Assembly (NCBI GenBank): GCA_022497145.1
Contig: MU385967.1
Location: 1 to 64,000, forward strand
Reading direction: 5' to 3'
Source: Rostrohypoxylon terebratum
Lineage: Eukaryota > Ascomycota > Sordariomycetes > Xylariales > Hypoxylaceae
Length of the DNA: 64,000 nucleotides
Shown here: positions 49,655-61,800 of the stretch, piece by piece
How the letters are laid out: each line of letters opens with the position of its first letter
Position numbering within the stretch: the stretch's first letter is position 1
Notes under the pieces: model-generated
Seen by the model: only the letters and a program-made list of their open reading frames with translations
Databases searched by the model: none
Told to the model about the DNA's origin: nothing
Made by a program: the position numbers and the translations under genes

Positions 49655-51532
49655 TGTGAAGGAGTTGTGAAGGAGTTGGAGTTATGATCTCGTTCAACCG
49701 GAGGAGGGACGCGGCAGGTCCACTTGAGGAGTAAAAGAGCTGAGCAACGAATGACTGTAGGGGTGAGGTTGGTATACAATGACTGTATGTTGGTTTACAT
49801 ATTTACATAGTGACGCTAGGATACCGATATTGAGAAGTTTCAAATGTTCAACGAATAAGAGTGCACTAGGTAGCCTGTAAAAATGGATGCAAGATAAGAT
49901 CAATGTCCATGGATGTTAGAGTCTGTGTGTAAAAGGAAGGGATGGTTCAATGCTCACCTGCCTACCTACTGTGGAAAGTATGTGCGATAATATCCATAAG
50001 CAGGCACGATGTCATCTCTAAGGCTTTAAGAAGTCGCTACCAACATATAAAGGGGGTGTCTATTTGAACTTATGGATGTCTCAGGCTTTTTTTTTTCTTA
50101 GAAGTTATTACCGTCTGGAAAGAGTCATATCAAAGCCCGTTACATACTACCTATGACACCTAAGAAATATGAAAATGCATCAACTTGTATGAAATGTCAT
50201 GAATTGATGCCATTGCGGCAACTTGTTTAAATACCTCTTTAATGTGTCTTTCAATTCATTCTGCTTCTCTTTTACGGTTGACACATCTCTAATTGAAGCG
50301 TGCTTGAAAAATATCTTGGTCGAATGATAAGGTATTCATGTATGATCCATGAATGTTGAATGTGGTGGGTGAGGTCAGAATCCATCACGCATTCACATAC
50401 CTTGAAGCTTCGTACTATGGATACATTGGGTGGAATGCGCCATTATCATGCCCTATTTACTGCTGTACGAATACGCCTAGACTAGTTACCAAGGCAGGTA
50501 CTGATAAAACGGCCCCTCTCATTTGTGCGCGCATTACTTCCCCTCCGCAGGTACTTACCTAGGACTTCATGTTGGTATGTCTCGATTCCACATGACCGTA
50601 CAGCGAGCGCCGCCGGATGCATTTTCCTTGGTCAAAAAGTAACTGGTCATAAAATACAAATTGGCCGTCGTCCGGTTCAACTCTGATTTGGCTGCCCCCA
50701 AATGAAAAGGCACCTGCCCGAGCTGCTGTGTTGCCTCTCAAGGTTTCACCTGTCGACGTACCTCCTATAAATCATTGACTTCCACCGTGCCCGCACTTTG
50801 TGTTACCGTAGCCTGCTTCATCCCCTCCCCCGCAACTCCCCAGATCATTGTGACTTGCCAGTCACAATGGCCACAATGGCCCCCCGAGGTTGTTGCCTAA
50901 TTCCACGTAGGAAAGCATTATGCACTCTTGGTTGTAAGGTGCCTAGGTAGTAGGTAGCTTTTCTAGGAAACCCCTGGTAGGAAAAGAGCATGATAGATAT
51001 ACCTTACCTTGGAGCGGTTCAAGTTGTTGGTATTGTGAGAATCGTACCCAGATTCCTTTTTTATTCTTTGCACTCACATCGCTTCTATAATTACATACCT
51101 ATTCTCATCTCTTCCAATTCCAACTATTCCATCAATCCTCGAATTTACTCTTTGCCCTCCCATATAAATGCATATGGTTGGGTCAATTTTATGAAAGATT
51201 GGCCAAGTCAAGCTGCAATTGGCCTGAGGCATCTATCGTCCCATCGTCCATCGTCAATCAATTGACTCAATTGACCCACCCCTTCAACTGCCCACTCTAG
51301 TGATCACTAGATTGATCACTCTGCCCTTCCTCTATTCTCCGCGTACCCTTGTTTAGTTACTTTTAAAGGTCCTTTCGCCGGGCTGCTTTTCGCCTAGGTG
51401 CCGAAACCTTCTTTTTTACCTACTAGGTACCTAGGTCCTAGGCCCTAGGTCCTAGGCAGGCATCTATCTTGTCACCTGCAGTCTCGAGGAATTCGTCCTC
51501 TGCGCGTGGCTTGCCCCGAGGCCTAATTCGAC
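49655..51532. promoter_or_regulatory. divergent intergenic region before the RdRP gene
   Basis: About 1.9 kb separates the divergent glycosyltransferase and RNA-dependent RNA polymerase genes. A dense cluster of nested palindromes (CTAGGTACCTAGGTCCTAGG and relatives) lies at 51423-51462, within 110 bases of the polymerase start codon. Small frames at 50353-50562 and 50990-51265 are not supported as genes. Confidence 0.5.
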
Positions 51533-54500
51533 ATGGACGGCTTGGAGGTCTTCATACCGGAGCTCCCCGTCGGCTTAACCGAGAACAGTCTTCGAAAACA
51601 ATTGGATCCTTATATCACCATCGGTCTCAAAATTAAACATTGGGTATGCGAAAAGAACCGTGGGAAAACGTTTGGGAAAATCATCTTCCTCTACCCATCC
51701 CAAGGCCAGAAATTCTTGGACACATTTGGTCCCCAGAGAACTCGTCATCAGCCTCGCCTAATGTTGCTTGGCAAAGAAGTCAGATGTAAGAGGAGTAATC
51801 AAAATCCAAACCCATATCTAGTGAAGTCGCTCCTCAAGACAGCCGAGGATGAAAAGCGGCAAGATGAGGACGATAAACACGAACAATCATTGCCCGAGAA
51901 CAAGAATGTCAACTTTGAGCTCCGCAGTTTTTCCTGTGGTCATTATGAATATCCAAATGGCACATTCGCATACACATCAGATATCGAATGGCCTGGTCAC
52001 GGGGTGGTCAAATTTGCAAGGGATACTCTAATCATCTCGCTCGAGTATCAAAGAAGTCCCCTCAAAGTGGAAGTCCCATATCGTATTATTCAAGAGATAG
52101 TCGAGTCCCAGCGGCCGACATCCTTCACGTTGACACTCTGGGAAACGCCACGTTTCTTTGAACTTTTATCCATCCCTATTCCCAACAGCCCTCTTGTGGA
52201 TAAGGTCGGCATGAAGGTCCGGTTAGATCAACTGCCTCACATCAGCGGAAACCATGGGGAAATCTTAGGACAATCTCTCGTCTATCAAATCCGAGTCTCG
52301 CCAGCTGGTTTCAATTCTAAGCTAGAACTTCTCAAGAAAAAAGAGAAGCTTGTCTTCTCGTACTTTGACTTCCCGGAAGTCATGATGGGCCGAACCTACA
52401 TGGCCGATGGAATGAAGTCTTTCCGGAATTTGCTTAACGACTATTATTCTAAGGCAACCATTCCGTTCGACGTTCTCTTCCAATTTCAGGCTCTTGTTCA
52501 GAACGGCTATCTACTACCTCAAACGGTTGAGCATTTGCTTAAGCGTATCCGCCAAGTAGCACGTAAAGCCTCCGCCAACAAAATTTCCGGATCGACGAGT
52601 AGCGAAAATGGTATCAATGTCGCACAAAGCAGCTTAGCTCTATGCTGTCCTTTCTCCGTAGGAGCGGTCAAGAAACTGTTCAGACAGACACCTTTTCCTG
52701 GACCGGACGTTAGTGCAAGCACGTTCAGCCCAGAGGATATCTGGTCGCTGCTCGAGAGTAACGAAAAAGAGATCCGCCAAGGCACCTCCGACGAGTTAGT
52801 ATCCGAGAGAGTAGGTCGAAATCTTGTTATGGTTTACAAAGTGCAAGTTACTCCAACTCGGATTACCTTACTTGGACCCGAGCCCGAAGCAAAGAACCGA
52901 ATACTCCGCAAATTCCCCAACCACACTGGCTTCTTCGCACGTGTTCAGTTCTGCGAAGAGGATGGACAAGACTTATACTTCAACGCTCAGGTGTCCCTCG
53001 AGAATATTTGGGCCCGGTTCAAGAGCATTCTCCTGAAAGGCGTTCACATTGTTGGCCGAGAGTACATGTTCTTAGGATTCTCCCATTCTTCGCTCCGAGC
53101 ACACGGCGTATGGTTTATGGCCAGCTTTGTTGACCACAATCAATCTTTCCAAACATATTTCTCAGTAATCGGGGATCTTGGGAAGTTTAACAATATTCGA
53201 TCGCCGTCTAGATGTGCTGCGCGGATTGGCCAGGCCTTTTCTGAAACTCCATTTGCAGTTGATCTTAATGAGCTTGGAGCAACGGTTGAATATATCCCAG
53301 ATGTTAAGTCTCCCGATGGGAGTCGAGTCTTTAGTGATGGTGTTGGCACGTTATCTAGGCCCTTGATGGAGGCCATACAAGCTTCCCTCCCGCAGAATAA
53401 GAATACGACTACGTGCTTCCAGATTAGATGGGGTGGTGCTAAAGGGATGCTTTCGTTGGACGATACCCTCGAAGGCATGGTTATGCGCATCAGGTCAGAA
53501 AGCATGGTAAAATTCAAGAGCGAAGACCTCCGTTTCCTAGAAATCTGCGATATGGCAAGAAAGCCCATTCAACTTGTTCTCAATCGTCAGATGATCAAGA
53601 TTCTAGAGGACATGAAAGTTTCAGAAGCGTGGTTTCTCGATGTTCAAAACCGCGAACTCAGACGATTACGTGAGATTACGGCCAGCACCCACAATACCAT
53701 CACTTTTCTCAAGAGACAGAAAGTTGCGGAACAGATTAACTTCTCAAAGTTCATTCGCCGTCTTACTAAATTGGACATAGATTATAGGAAAGACGCCTTT
53801 CTCTGTTCGGTTGTTGAAACCGTCGTGCTGAAAGAGGTGCGCCTTCTCAAACATAAAGCTAGGATTCCGATCGAGAAAGGTGTTACACTATTTGGTGTGC
53901 TGGATGAATTTAAATACTTGGAGGAGGATCAGGTCTATATCACTTTTGAAAGAGACAAGCTTCCTGGAAACCGAGGTCTGGATTTGCATGACAGACTGGT
54001 GTTGGTTACTCGATCTCCTGCCCTCCATCCTGGTGATATCCAGGTGCGAAGGGCGGTAGTCCCGCCGCCAGGCCATCCACTCCGCTCGCTGTCCAACTGT
54101 ATCGCATTTAGCCAGAAGGGGTTGCGGGATCTCCCCAGTCAGCTCAGTGGCGGTGATCTTGATGGTGATATCTATAATATCATCTGGGACAGCGTGGCAG
54201 TGGAGTCGTCAACGCGAGAGTTCAAACCAGCCGACTACCCCCTAGTCAAGCCGAGGAACCTTGAGCGCGAGGTCACGCGAGAAGACATGACAGATTTCTT
54301 CGTCGAATTCATGGCTACCGACCAGTAAGTTCCCCTTAAACCGAAATGTTTGTTCCATTTTCTGGTTAGAAAAGATACAAGTTCTAAAGAAGCTTGTTAT
54401 CTGGAATGTCGCACGTTCATCTCATTCGATCCCATCGTCTTAGCCTCTCATTTTTCAAAAAGAATATTAGGAGGTCTAGGACCTAGGTCCCAGGTTTTGC

Positions 54501-55773
54501 TAATGCTGGTGTTTTAGGTTAGGTGTAATTGCTACCAAGCATATGATTATTGCCGACAAAAAGGACCTTGGCACTGTCGACCAAGAGTGCCTGCTGCTTG
54601 CCGAACTACACTCCATTGGTGTAGATTATAGCAAGTCAGGTATTCCAATCGATATCAGCAAACTTCGGGGTTTGACACCAACAAAATATCGTCCAGAATT
54701 GTGAGTGACCCAACATCTCACAACTATATACCCTCTCAAGACAATAGACTTATTACACTGAAAACTTGATGAATCACGCTGATTTCTCGGCAGCTTAGCA
54801 CCAGCCCCCCCTGCCATTCTCGTAAATCGGACAGAGCTTCAATTTGAATCGCTAAGGCCCACTTCAGTTGATGACGATGATGACGATGGTGGTCCAAATC
54901 TCCGCTATTACGAATCAGTGAAGATTCTAGGGAAATTATACCGGGCTGTCGACGAAAAGAAAATCTGGAAGCAAGACATTCACCAGAATATTAGCCGTGA
55001 CGGACCCTCAGTTTGGGATCTGTTGATCTGGCACATCCGAAATAAGTGTAGAACACTTGGGAAAGTCAATTGGCTTGCAGCTCTTGACGAAGCTCACCAC
55101 ATTCGAGAGGCGTAAGTATCTCTTAGGCAATGCAACATTTCCGCACTTACTAACAACTCAATTTTGTTAGTTACTATGACGCAATATGGACTGCGACCAT
55201 GGACTACTCGGATAACTTCACAAAGGGTTTGACAGAGCTGGAAGTTTTTACAGGCTGCATCTTTAGCAAGTCGGGCATCCAGGTAGGTTCATTGATATCT
55301 TCATTGGGATATACGTTGTTAAGAGACAGTTAAGGTGTGCTAACAAATTTTAGACTCGGCGTCAAAGAGACAAGTCAGTCCGACTCAAGGATGAATACGA
55401 CCGGATCGCGAAATGGGTCGAGGCATTGGTACGCAAGAAGGAGGTGAAAATGCGAGAAGATGGGGATAGCGATGACGATGCTGACGAGGTTGATGCCGAA
55501 TCTACAAACCATGCCACAAATGGTCTGGAACGTAGTAATGGCACGTCGGCGCTTGAACTGAGCATCGCTTGCTTCCATGTCAGTCTTCAGAAGTCTGACA
55601 ATTCTGGTAGAAGCAATGTCGACTTCGAGAGCTTTAAGATTGTTGCTGCTCAGTGCGCGATAACGGAACTCGATCTTGCCCTCGCGCGGAAAGAAGCTGC
55701 CTTGGCGCAGGAATTGGTGGCAGCAACTTCAAGATTTCCTCATGCGATGAGACTCTCTGGGTACGGACGTTAA
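51533..55773 (+). CDS. RNA-dependent RNA polymerase (RNA silencing)
   Basis: This is a cellular RdRP of the QDE-1/SAD-1/RRP-3 family, which makes double-stranded RNA for quelling or related silencing pathways. Exons 51533-54324, 54518-54700, 54794-55111, 55171-55282 and 55354-55773 give 1274 residues, all in frame. An RRM-like N-terminus (EVFIPELPVGLTENSLRKQL) precedes the pol domain. Conserved blocks include SRVFSDGVGTLSRPLMEAI, QIRWGGAKGMLSLDDTL and the catalytic LSGGDLDGDIYNIIWD, whose DLDGD lies at 875-879 and is intact. LGVIATKHMIIAD and LAELHSIGVDYSKSGIP follow in the second exon, as expected. The 193-nt first intron contains a CTAGGACCTAGG-type palindrome. The end is Asp/Ser-rich, then helical (ELDLALARKEAALAQEL). 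Which of the three fungal subtypes it belongs to is uncertain, although the RRM-like start suggests a SAD-1-like form. Confidence 0.96.
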
Positions 55774-56501
55774 ACCGGGATCATGCTATCTGACATCTTA
55801 GAGATTCATAGGCGGATCAAGATGGGTATTTGGGAGACGTCAATGATGTGCATGAATGGCTGGATTTACGTTTGGTCGGTCGGTCGGCTATGTTTGATTT
55901 ATGAGGTTTACGGATGCGAGAGGATGAGATATCAAGTCAGTCATTGATTGAATTAGATACCTGCCCTGGGTTATTCGGGACTTGGTCGCCCATCTAGGTG
56001 GCTACTAGACCTATAACACCCGTACGACGACACGCATATTTATTTTTAAGGAGAAATAAAAAAAATGAAAATGGAAACAAATTAAAACCTCGCATGCTAG
56101 TGAGATCAGACCCGGAAAGAACTTTGACAACTTCAAGGATAAGGAGTGTACTTGAACAAGACTGGGGAAGCTTTTCAACTCCTACTTGATTGAACTAAGC
56201 TGGCTCTTGAGTTAATCTAGTATCTCAACTACCTCGTGCAAATTTTGATGCATATTCCCGTAGAACGGAGGAAGAGTACTAACGTATATACAGCTTCACA
56301 ACAGCCGGCAGCCTGTTCGCCTCATGGTCTGACCAAGGGTTCGCCCATACCCATCGTCCCCGTCCACCCACCATTTCCTCCCATGGATTCCCATAACTTT
56401 TATAGTTGCGCACCCGAATATGCGTAGCGTCTTTAACCTCTTGTTCCCTTGTCGCCTCTCTACCTATATTTAACTAACCTCTCGACCACTCGCTGCCTAT
56501 C
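55774..56501. other. intergenic between convergent genes
   Basis: About 730 bases between the ends of the polymerase and DUF1479 genes; nothing recognised beyond 3' flanks. Confidence 0.4.
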
Positions 56502-58835
56502 TCACCTATCATCTCTATCCCTGGCCTTCTCGCGATCCTTATCCCTCTCGGCGCTCTCGCGCTCACGCACATCGCGGTGCCGCTCTCGCTCGCGCTCGCG
56601 CTCCTTCTCGCCGCGGTCGTGGCTGGCGGAGGCGGAGGCGGCGGGGCTGCTGGCCCGCGTCGGCATGTAGAAGTCGTAGCGGTCCGGGAACAGGATTATG
56701 TTGGCCAGCCGCACGACCTCGGCTTCGGCTTGCGTGCTGGAGGAGCTGCTGCTCCGGCTGTCGCGGCTGCTGCTGCGCGAGGACGCGTCCATGTCCACGT
56801 CGCCGTCGGTCTGCAGTTTGTTATTATCCTTGCCGGTGTCTTTTTCTCGTAGAGAGGTGGAGGTGGAGGTGGAGGTGGAGGAGGAGGAGACGTGCTTGTG
56901 CTTGTGTGGGCGAGGGTGGTGCGTTGTGGTGGTGGTGGTGGGAAGGGGGGCGGCGCCGCTCCCGCTTAGGTTCCAGGGCAAGAGACCCATCGCTTGCAGG
57001 CCTTCTTCCCCGCCGACTTCGCGGATGTCCTTCTCGCCTAGCCGTCCGGTGTGCGGCGCTTCGCTGCCGAGGCCCGTGCCGGTCGAGTCGAAGTCCGGGC
57101 CGGGGTGGCCGCGGAGAAAGGTCTTGCGCTGGCGCGCGAGGTACAGGGCGTTCGTCTGCGTTAGGGGCGCCGCGGGGGTGTACACCAGCATCGACGTGTT
57201 GTCCTCGCTCGCGTCGGCGCTGCCGCCTGGCGAGGAGGAGGTCTGCGGCCGGCTGCTGGTGTGGTAGTTGGTGTTGGAGAACTGGTACGCCTGGTCCGGA
57301 TGCCAGATGATGTAGTCGCCGACTTGCAGGGTCGGCGCCGTGACTAGGCTCTTGTCGAGCTGGAGGTGCGGGTGCCACGCTGCTGTTACGCGCTGCGCGT
57401 GGCCGGGCACCGCGCCGTGTATTATGGTGGACGGCTCCTTCTCCAGCGTCCAGTTCGACGCGTCCAGGTACGCGTCCCACTCTGAGGCGCTGGCGTTTTG
57501 GGGCGGTGGGCCTTCTTTCGGCGTGAAGAATGGACGGAGCAGGAAGTATGCTGTGGATAACTTTGGTGAAGGCAGGAGCCTGATCATGCCTGGTTCTACA
57601 GTGGTCAATGCGAGGATGCCTTGGAAGAGCCGCATCATGGAACACACGCCCGCGCCGTTGTATAGGTCGGACGTGGCGTTGATGCGGCCCGCCGGGTCCC
57701 ACGCATCGTAGTCTTCCCACTGTCCCTTGAAGATAGCATCGTATAGACCGGTGCGGCCGTACCCGTCCTGCTCCCAGCGCTCCAAGCTCCCGTTATCCAC
57801 CTGCGCGATCTGCGCGGCCGATGTCGCGGCCGCGGCAGCGATCAGGCTGTCCTCGTGCGTCGCCGTCACGGCCCCGTTCACGGTCAGGTTCCCGTTGGAG
57901 AAGGACTCGATGCGGATGCGGTCCGCGTAGGTAATGGGGAAGCGCGTGGCGAGGCGGTCGTCGTTATTCGTGTTCCAGAGGGACATGGCGAAGCGCTGGG
58001 CCTGCAGGACGTTCGGGTGCGCGCGCGACCGCACCTGCGCGGGCGTCCAGAAGAAGTCGAAGCACGTCGGGTCCTGCGCCGGCGGCGGCTTGTACTCGTG
58101 CTTCATCTCCAGGTACTTCTTCGTCTCCTCCACCCAGGTGCTCGCGTCCGCCGATGGCACGACCCCCTTCACGACGCCAATGCCGTGCCGCTTCAGCTGC
58201 GCGTCGAACGACGCGACCTTGCTCGCGTCCTCGATATCCGTGAAGTTGATTTCCGGGATCAGCCCCGCGCCGTTCTTCTCGATGTATTCCACCTCGTCGC
58301 GCAGCGCGGCAATCAGTCGTCCCCAGGACGCTTCGAGGGCGCTTTCGTGTCCGGCTACGAGTCGCTTTTTCAGACTGCCGAATCGCGAGGGCAGGGGAAC
58401 CGGCTGGCTGCCGTAAAATGACAGGACCGGGGGCTCCATGCTCTTGGTAAATGCCCTCGTCCTGCTTTTCGAATTCCTGCCTTCCTTATGATCGCCGTTT
58501 CTCGTCCTCTTTATCCCTATAACTCCGATCTGAGGCGTAGGCGGCGGTGGTTGTAAAATCGCTGCTAGTGAGGAATTATTAATATGATTAAAAGTCGAAC
58601 TCGAATTCGTTATCGCTGCATTTGTTATTGTCGTCGATCCTGCTGCTGCTGCTGCTGCCCCGGTCGTCGTAGATGTTGAGTGGTGGGAAAGTTTGGATTG
58701 GGGTTTCGTGACAACGCCAGCGGTCGTGGCCGTTGCGGTAGCAGCAGCGGCAGCCATTGCGCTCTCGAATGGCGGTAGTGGTGAGGGGAGTGCCGCAGCA
58801 GCGGCTGTGCGCTGTACCACGTCTACGTTGGACAT
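56502..58835 (-). CDS. DUF1479 protein with low-complexity extensions
   Basis: This single-exon gene encodes 777 residues from the ATG at 58835; an internal ATG at 58439 (residue 133) would give a 645-residue form starting right before the domain. The open frame extends upstream of 58835 without another ATG. The domain (from FGSLKKRLVAGHESALEASW) is DUF1479, a family structurally related to 2-oxoglutarate/iron oxygenases. Landmarks: GIGVVKGVV, DFFWTPAQVRSRAHPN, FPITYADRIRIESFSNG, HEDSLIAAAA, MRLFQGILALTTVEPG, HGAVPGHAQRVTAAWHPHL and GDYIIWHPDQAYQFSN. A Thr/His/Ser-rich insertion of about 90 residues precedes a last domain segment ending FYMPTRA. The tail is charged and repetitive (RERERERERHR, then alternating D/R/E). 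The Ala/Ser/Thr-rich N-terminal 130 residues may be partly untranslated leader. The domain call is firm; the start is not. Confidence 0.85.
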   Translation of the reverse strand: MSNVDVVQRTAAAAALPSPLPPFESAMAAAAATATATTAGVVTKPQSKLSHHSTSTTTGAAAAAAGSTTITNAAITNSSSTFNHINNSSLAAILQPPPPTPQIGVIGIKRTRNGDHKEGRNSKSRTRAFTKSMEPPVLSFYGSQPVPLPSRFGSLKKRLVAGHESALEASWGRLIAALRDEVEYIEKNGAGLIPEINFTDIEDASKVASFDAQLKRHGIGVVKGVVPSADASTWVEETKKYLEMKHEYKPPPAQDPTCFDFFWTPAQVRSRAHPNVLQAQRFAMSLWNTNNDDRLATRFPITYADRIRIESFSNGNLTVNGAVTATHEDSLIAAAAATSAAQIAQVDNGSLERWEQDGYGRTGLYDAIFKGQWEDYDAWDPAGRINATSDLYNGAGVCSMMRLFQGILALTTVEPGMIRLLPSPKLSTAYFLLRPFFTPKEGPPPQNASASEWDAYLDASNWTLEKEPSTIIHGAVPGHAQRVTAAWHPHLQLDKSLVTAPTLQVGDYIIWHPDQAYQFSNTNYHTSSRPQTSSSPGGSADASEDNTSMLVYTPAAPLTQTNALYLARQRKTFLRGHPGPDFDSTGTGLGSEAPHTGRLGEKDIREVGGEEGLQAMGLLPWNLSGSGAAPLPTTTTTTHHPRPHKHKHVSSSSTSTSTSTSLREKDTGKDNNKLQTDGDVDMDASSRSSSRDSRSSSSSSTQAEAEVVRLANIILFPDRYDFYMPTRASSPAASASASHDRGEKERERERERHRDVRERESAERDKDREKARDRDDR

Positions 58836-61800
58836 CCTCAGCCTTTTCCTTTTTCCCTGGTGCGTACCCCGTGTCTTGTGATCTCTCCAGTGCGCTGTAA
58901 CTCGGCCATTCAGATTCCGTAAATCTTCTGCTGCCCACACTGGGCACCGCGGGGTTGAGCAGGGACTAAATAGGTGTGGGATGGGGAGCGGATGGGCAGG
59001 TGGATGTATGAGGACGTATGGGGATCATGGATGGATGTATTGATGTATTCGGGGATCAAATGGCAAATATGACAAGTATTCAAGTATCTAATAGCGCATC
59101 CAACTAGGTACATATCCAGCAGGCGAGAAGCAGGCAAAAGCAGGGCAGGTTAAGGCAGGTAAAAAACTACCAAAAGCCAAAAAGCCAAAAAAGCTGACCG
59201 GGTATCGAGAGAAACGTTTGCTTGGTTCGCCGAGGGGCTACCAAGATGGAAAGATGGACAAGGGTGTAATGCTTCTCGCCCACTCGTCCCCATACATCCA
59301 TACATCTATCCCCATTTCTCCCCATTTCTCCCCATTAACATCCAGGGGTCTTTCTCCCATGCGGCAGCCCGGGCCGAACAGGCATGGTTGCGGCGCACCT
59401 ATTTAGATTGACGAGCCGGCTCGCAGCTCCGGGGGACCAGTGTAAGTCTAGCCCCCAGACCCAGACAAGACTCAGAGAAGACCCAGTAAAAAAAATAAGT
59501 GTCGCTTGACGGACCGCCTTACTTGAGGTCTTACAGCGATCTGTACGTAGACGATCAAAAAAAGAAGCTGACAGGTGGATTCACGGATTGTCGATGAACG
59601 GCCGACAAGGCGCCAGATATCTTTCTCGCTCCTGTTCTTCTCTTCTACTAGGATTTACAGGATCTCATTAAGGTCATGTCCTGGTAAAAACTAGGCACTA
59701 GGGGACAAGAGGCCCTTTTCTTCCTTCTTTCAGTGCCACTCCGAGTCTCCGAAGTCCACTTTGCTGTGCTCATGATTTCTATCCCGTCCATGACAGCCGA
59801 GTCACCATATCGATGTCATTCTATTGGTCGGGAAATCTAACGAGGAAATTTCCCGTCGAATCTCATCCGGGTCATATACTCTGCATGCTCCATCCAGTCC
59901 ATCCAAGATGAGCTTTCTGCTTGTGCATGTCCCGAAGCGGACCATTAGGGAAAGGCATAGCGACTTACCAAGACCAGGACGGGACAGCTTTCTTCCTCCT
60001 CACATCCCGTCCCCATCTCTACGAGCTCTCTGCCCTATCACAAACCCCCATATCCTAGGTAGCTTTTCTCATTTCTCGACGACACTTGTCGCGAAGCGCG
60101 AGCTCGCAACAGATTTATTTTCTACCGGCGCACGTGCTGTTCGTCACCAAGCGGTTGCGACATCTTACCCCGAAACATTCCCATGTTGCTGTTGCACCTC
60201 TCAAGTCATCACGCGTACCTACTAGGTAGGCATGGCATATGTAGATATAACGGGGGCGTATATTTTTCCCGTGCGAGAGGTTCGACGTGTCTCTTTTCTG
60301 CTTAGGACCCAGCCGTGTTCCAACCCTAAAAGAGACTCCGGATATCCTGGTCTTCTCATCGTAGCCCTCCGTATTCGGCAATTTCGCCGCGGGAAACGCA
60401 ACGCGTTGTAAATATTCGGTTTTACTTGGGCTGTCCGATCTGTGCTTCGTTGGGTAACGTTACGAAGTTAGTGGTACTCTGCGTATTTTTTTAGGTACCT
60501 ACCTATCTGATAGTGGGATCTTTTTGAACCCGAACACATGGGATATTACCTGTGATTCCTTCGATACCGTAGTGCTTGAGAAATGCTACCGTTCCCGTTC
60601 AAGTCTTGGTTGTTTTTAGTTAAGTACGATTCGAGATATTATTCTTGAACTGTCACAGAATGTTATTTTATAATTACCTGAAGAAATACATCATTTAGCT
60701 AGCTAGACCCTACTACATATATACCTAAATCTAGTACGGGGTCAGGCAGTTTAGCACCTATATATGCTGTAGATGGCTAAGGATATCGCTAATAGTGGCG
60801 CGAGACGCCTAGAAATTAGTGAGACATCCTTCGTATGTGCTAGTGCCCTTAGAAGTATTTTACTACGTGTAGGCGTTTGTCTTCTCTCCTCCTCACAAAC
60901 GAGACAATGCATAGTTCTAGATAATAGCCGCCATTGCATTTATTGATTAATTGTCCTGCTACTAACGTCCTAAACGGGATCATGAGCAAGTTTCCATTCG
61001 CATATGATTCTAATATTATCGATATAAACAGTTAGCCTTACAACTCTATCGATGAGATGAGCAGCTTAGTGTCAGATCACAATATGATGGATCCGTGAAA
61101 ATCCGGAGCAACATCACTACCAACTACGATCGAAACTTGGTTAGGGCTAGCCCACGAAGAGACAGGCACTAGAGGCAGGGAGGCTACCGGGAGTAGGGAC
61201 CGCATGAAGATCAATTCCGGGGAGTGTCATTCACAGGCAGCTCCAAACCTCCCGTCGAAACCACCAGACCGGGACCCTGGAATACACGAAGTCTCACACG
61301 TCTAAGGTCCAGTACCTATAGTATGTACATACATCGATACTAGAGAACAGTTCCCAACATAGCGTTATTGACGAAGAAGAAAAAGACGATGATACGCGTG
61401 GGGGCTTTATCAGCTCGCCTCCCGAAGAATCGATTTCCAAATGGACCGTACATACAGATGGTGACCTCGACGGCTGCCGGGAACTCATCAGACATATCTT
61501 TTAATAACTAGCGGCCTTCCGACAGGCGGATCAGCTGTGCTTGCGTCATCTCAACACCTATCCGCCTGCAGTAACACCCTAACTGATTCTCTTCCGTCGT
61601 GCCGGCGGCGTAGACTAATCCTCGCCAAGGTGGGGGTCAGCTCGGCGAACATTTTCAATATTTTCGGACTTTCGCTTCATCTCTCTTTTCCCTCCCACGT
61701 GATCGTCAAAATCTCTTCTTGACAGACTCATCATTGTGATACGGTGATTCACGGGTTAGTAATGCTATTCGTTTGTGATTTAAGATACTTTGTTGCGGTT

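Noticed and set aside
56824..57720. 298-codon minus-strand open frame in a second phase
   Set aside because: Shadow of the DUF1479 coding frame caused by high GC.
59824..60225. 133-codon plus-strand open frame
   Set aside because: Low-complexity Ser/Pro/Arg content without domain or splice context.
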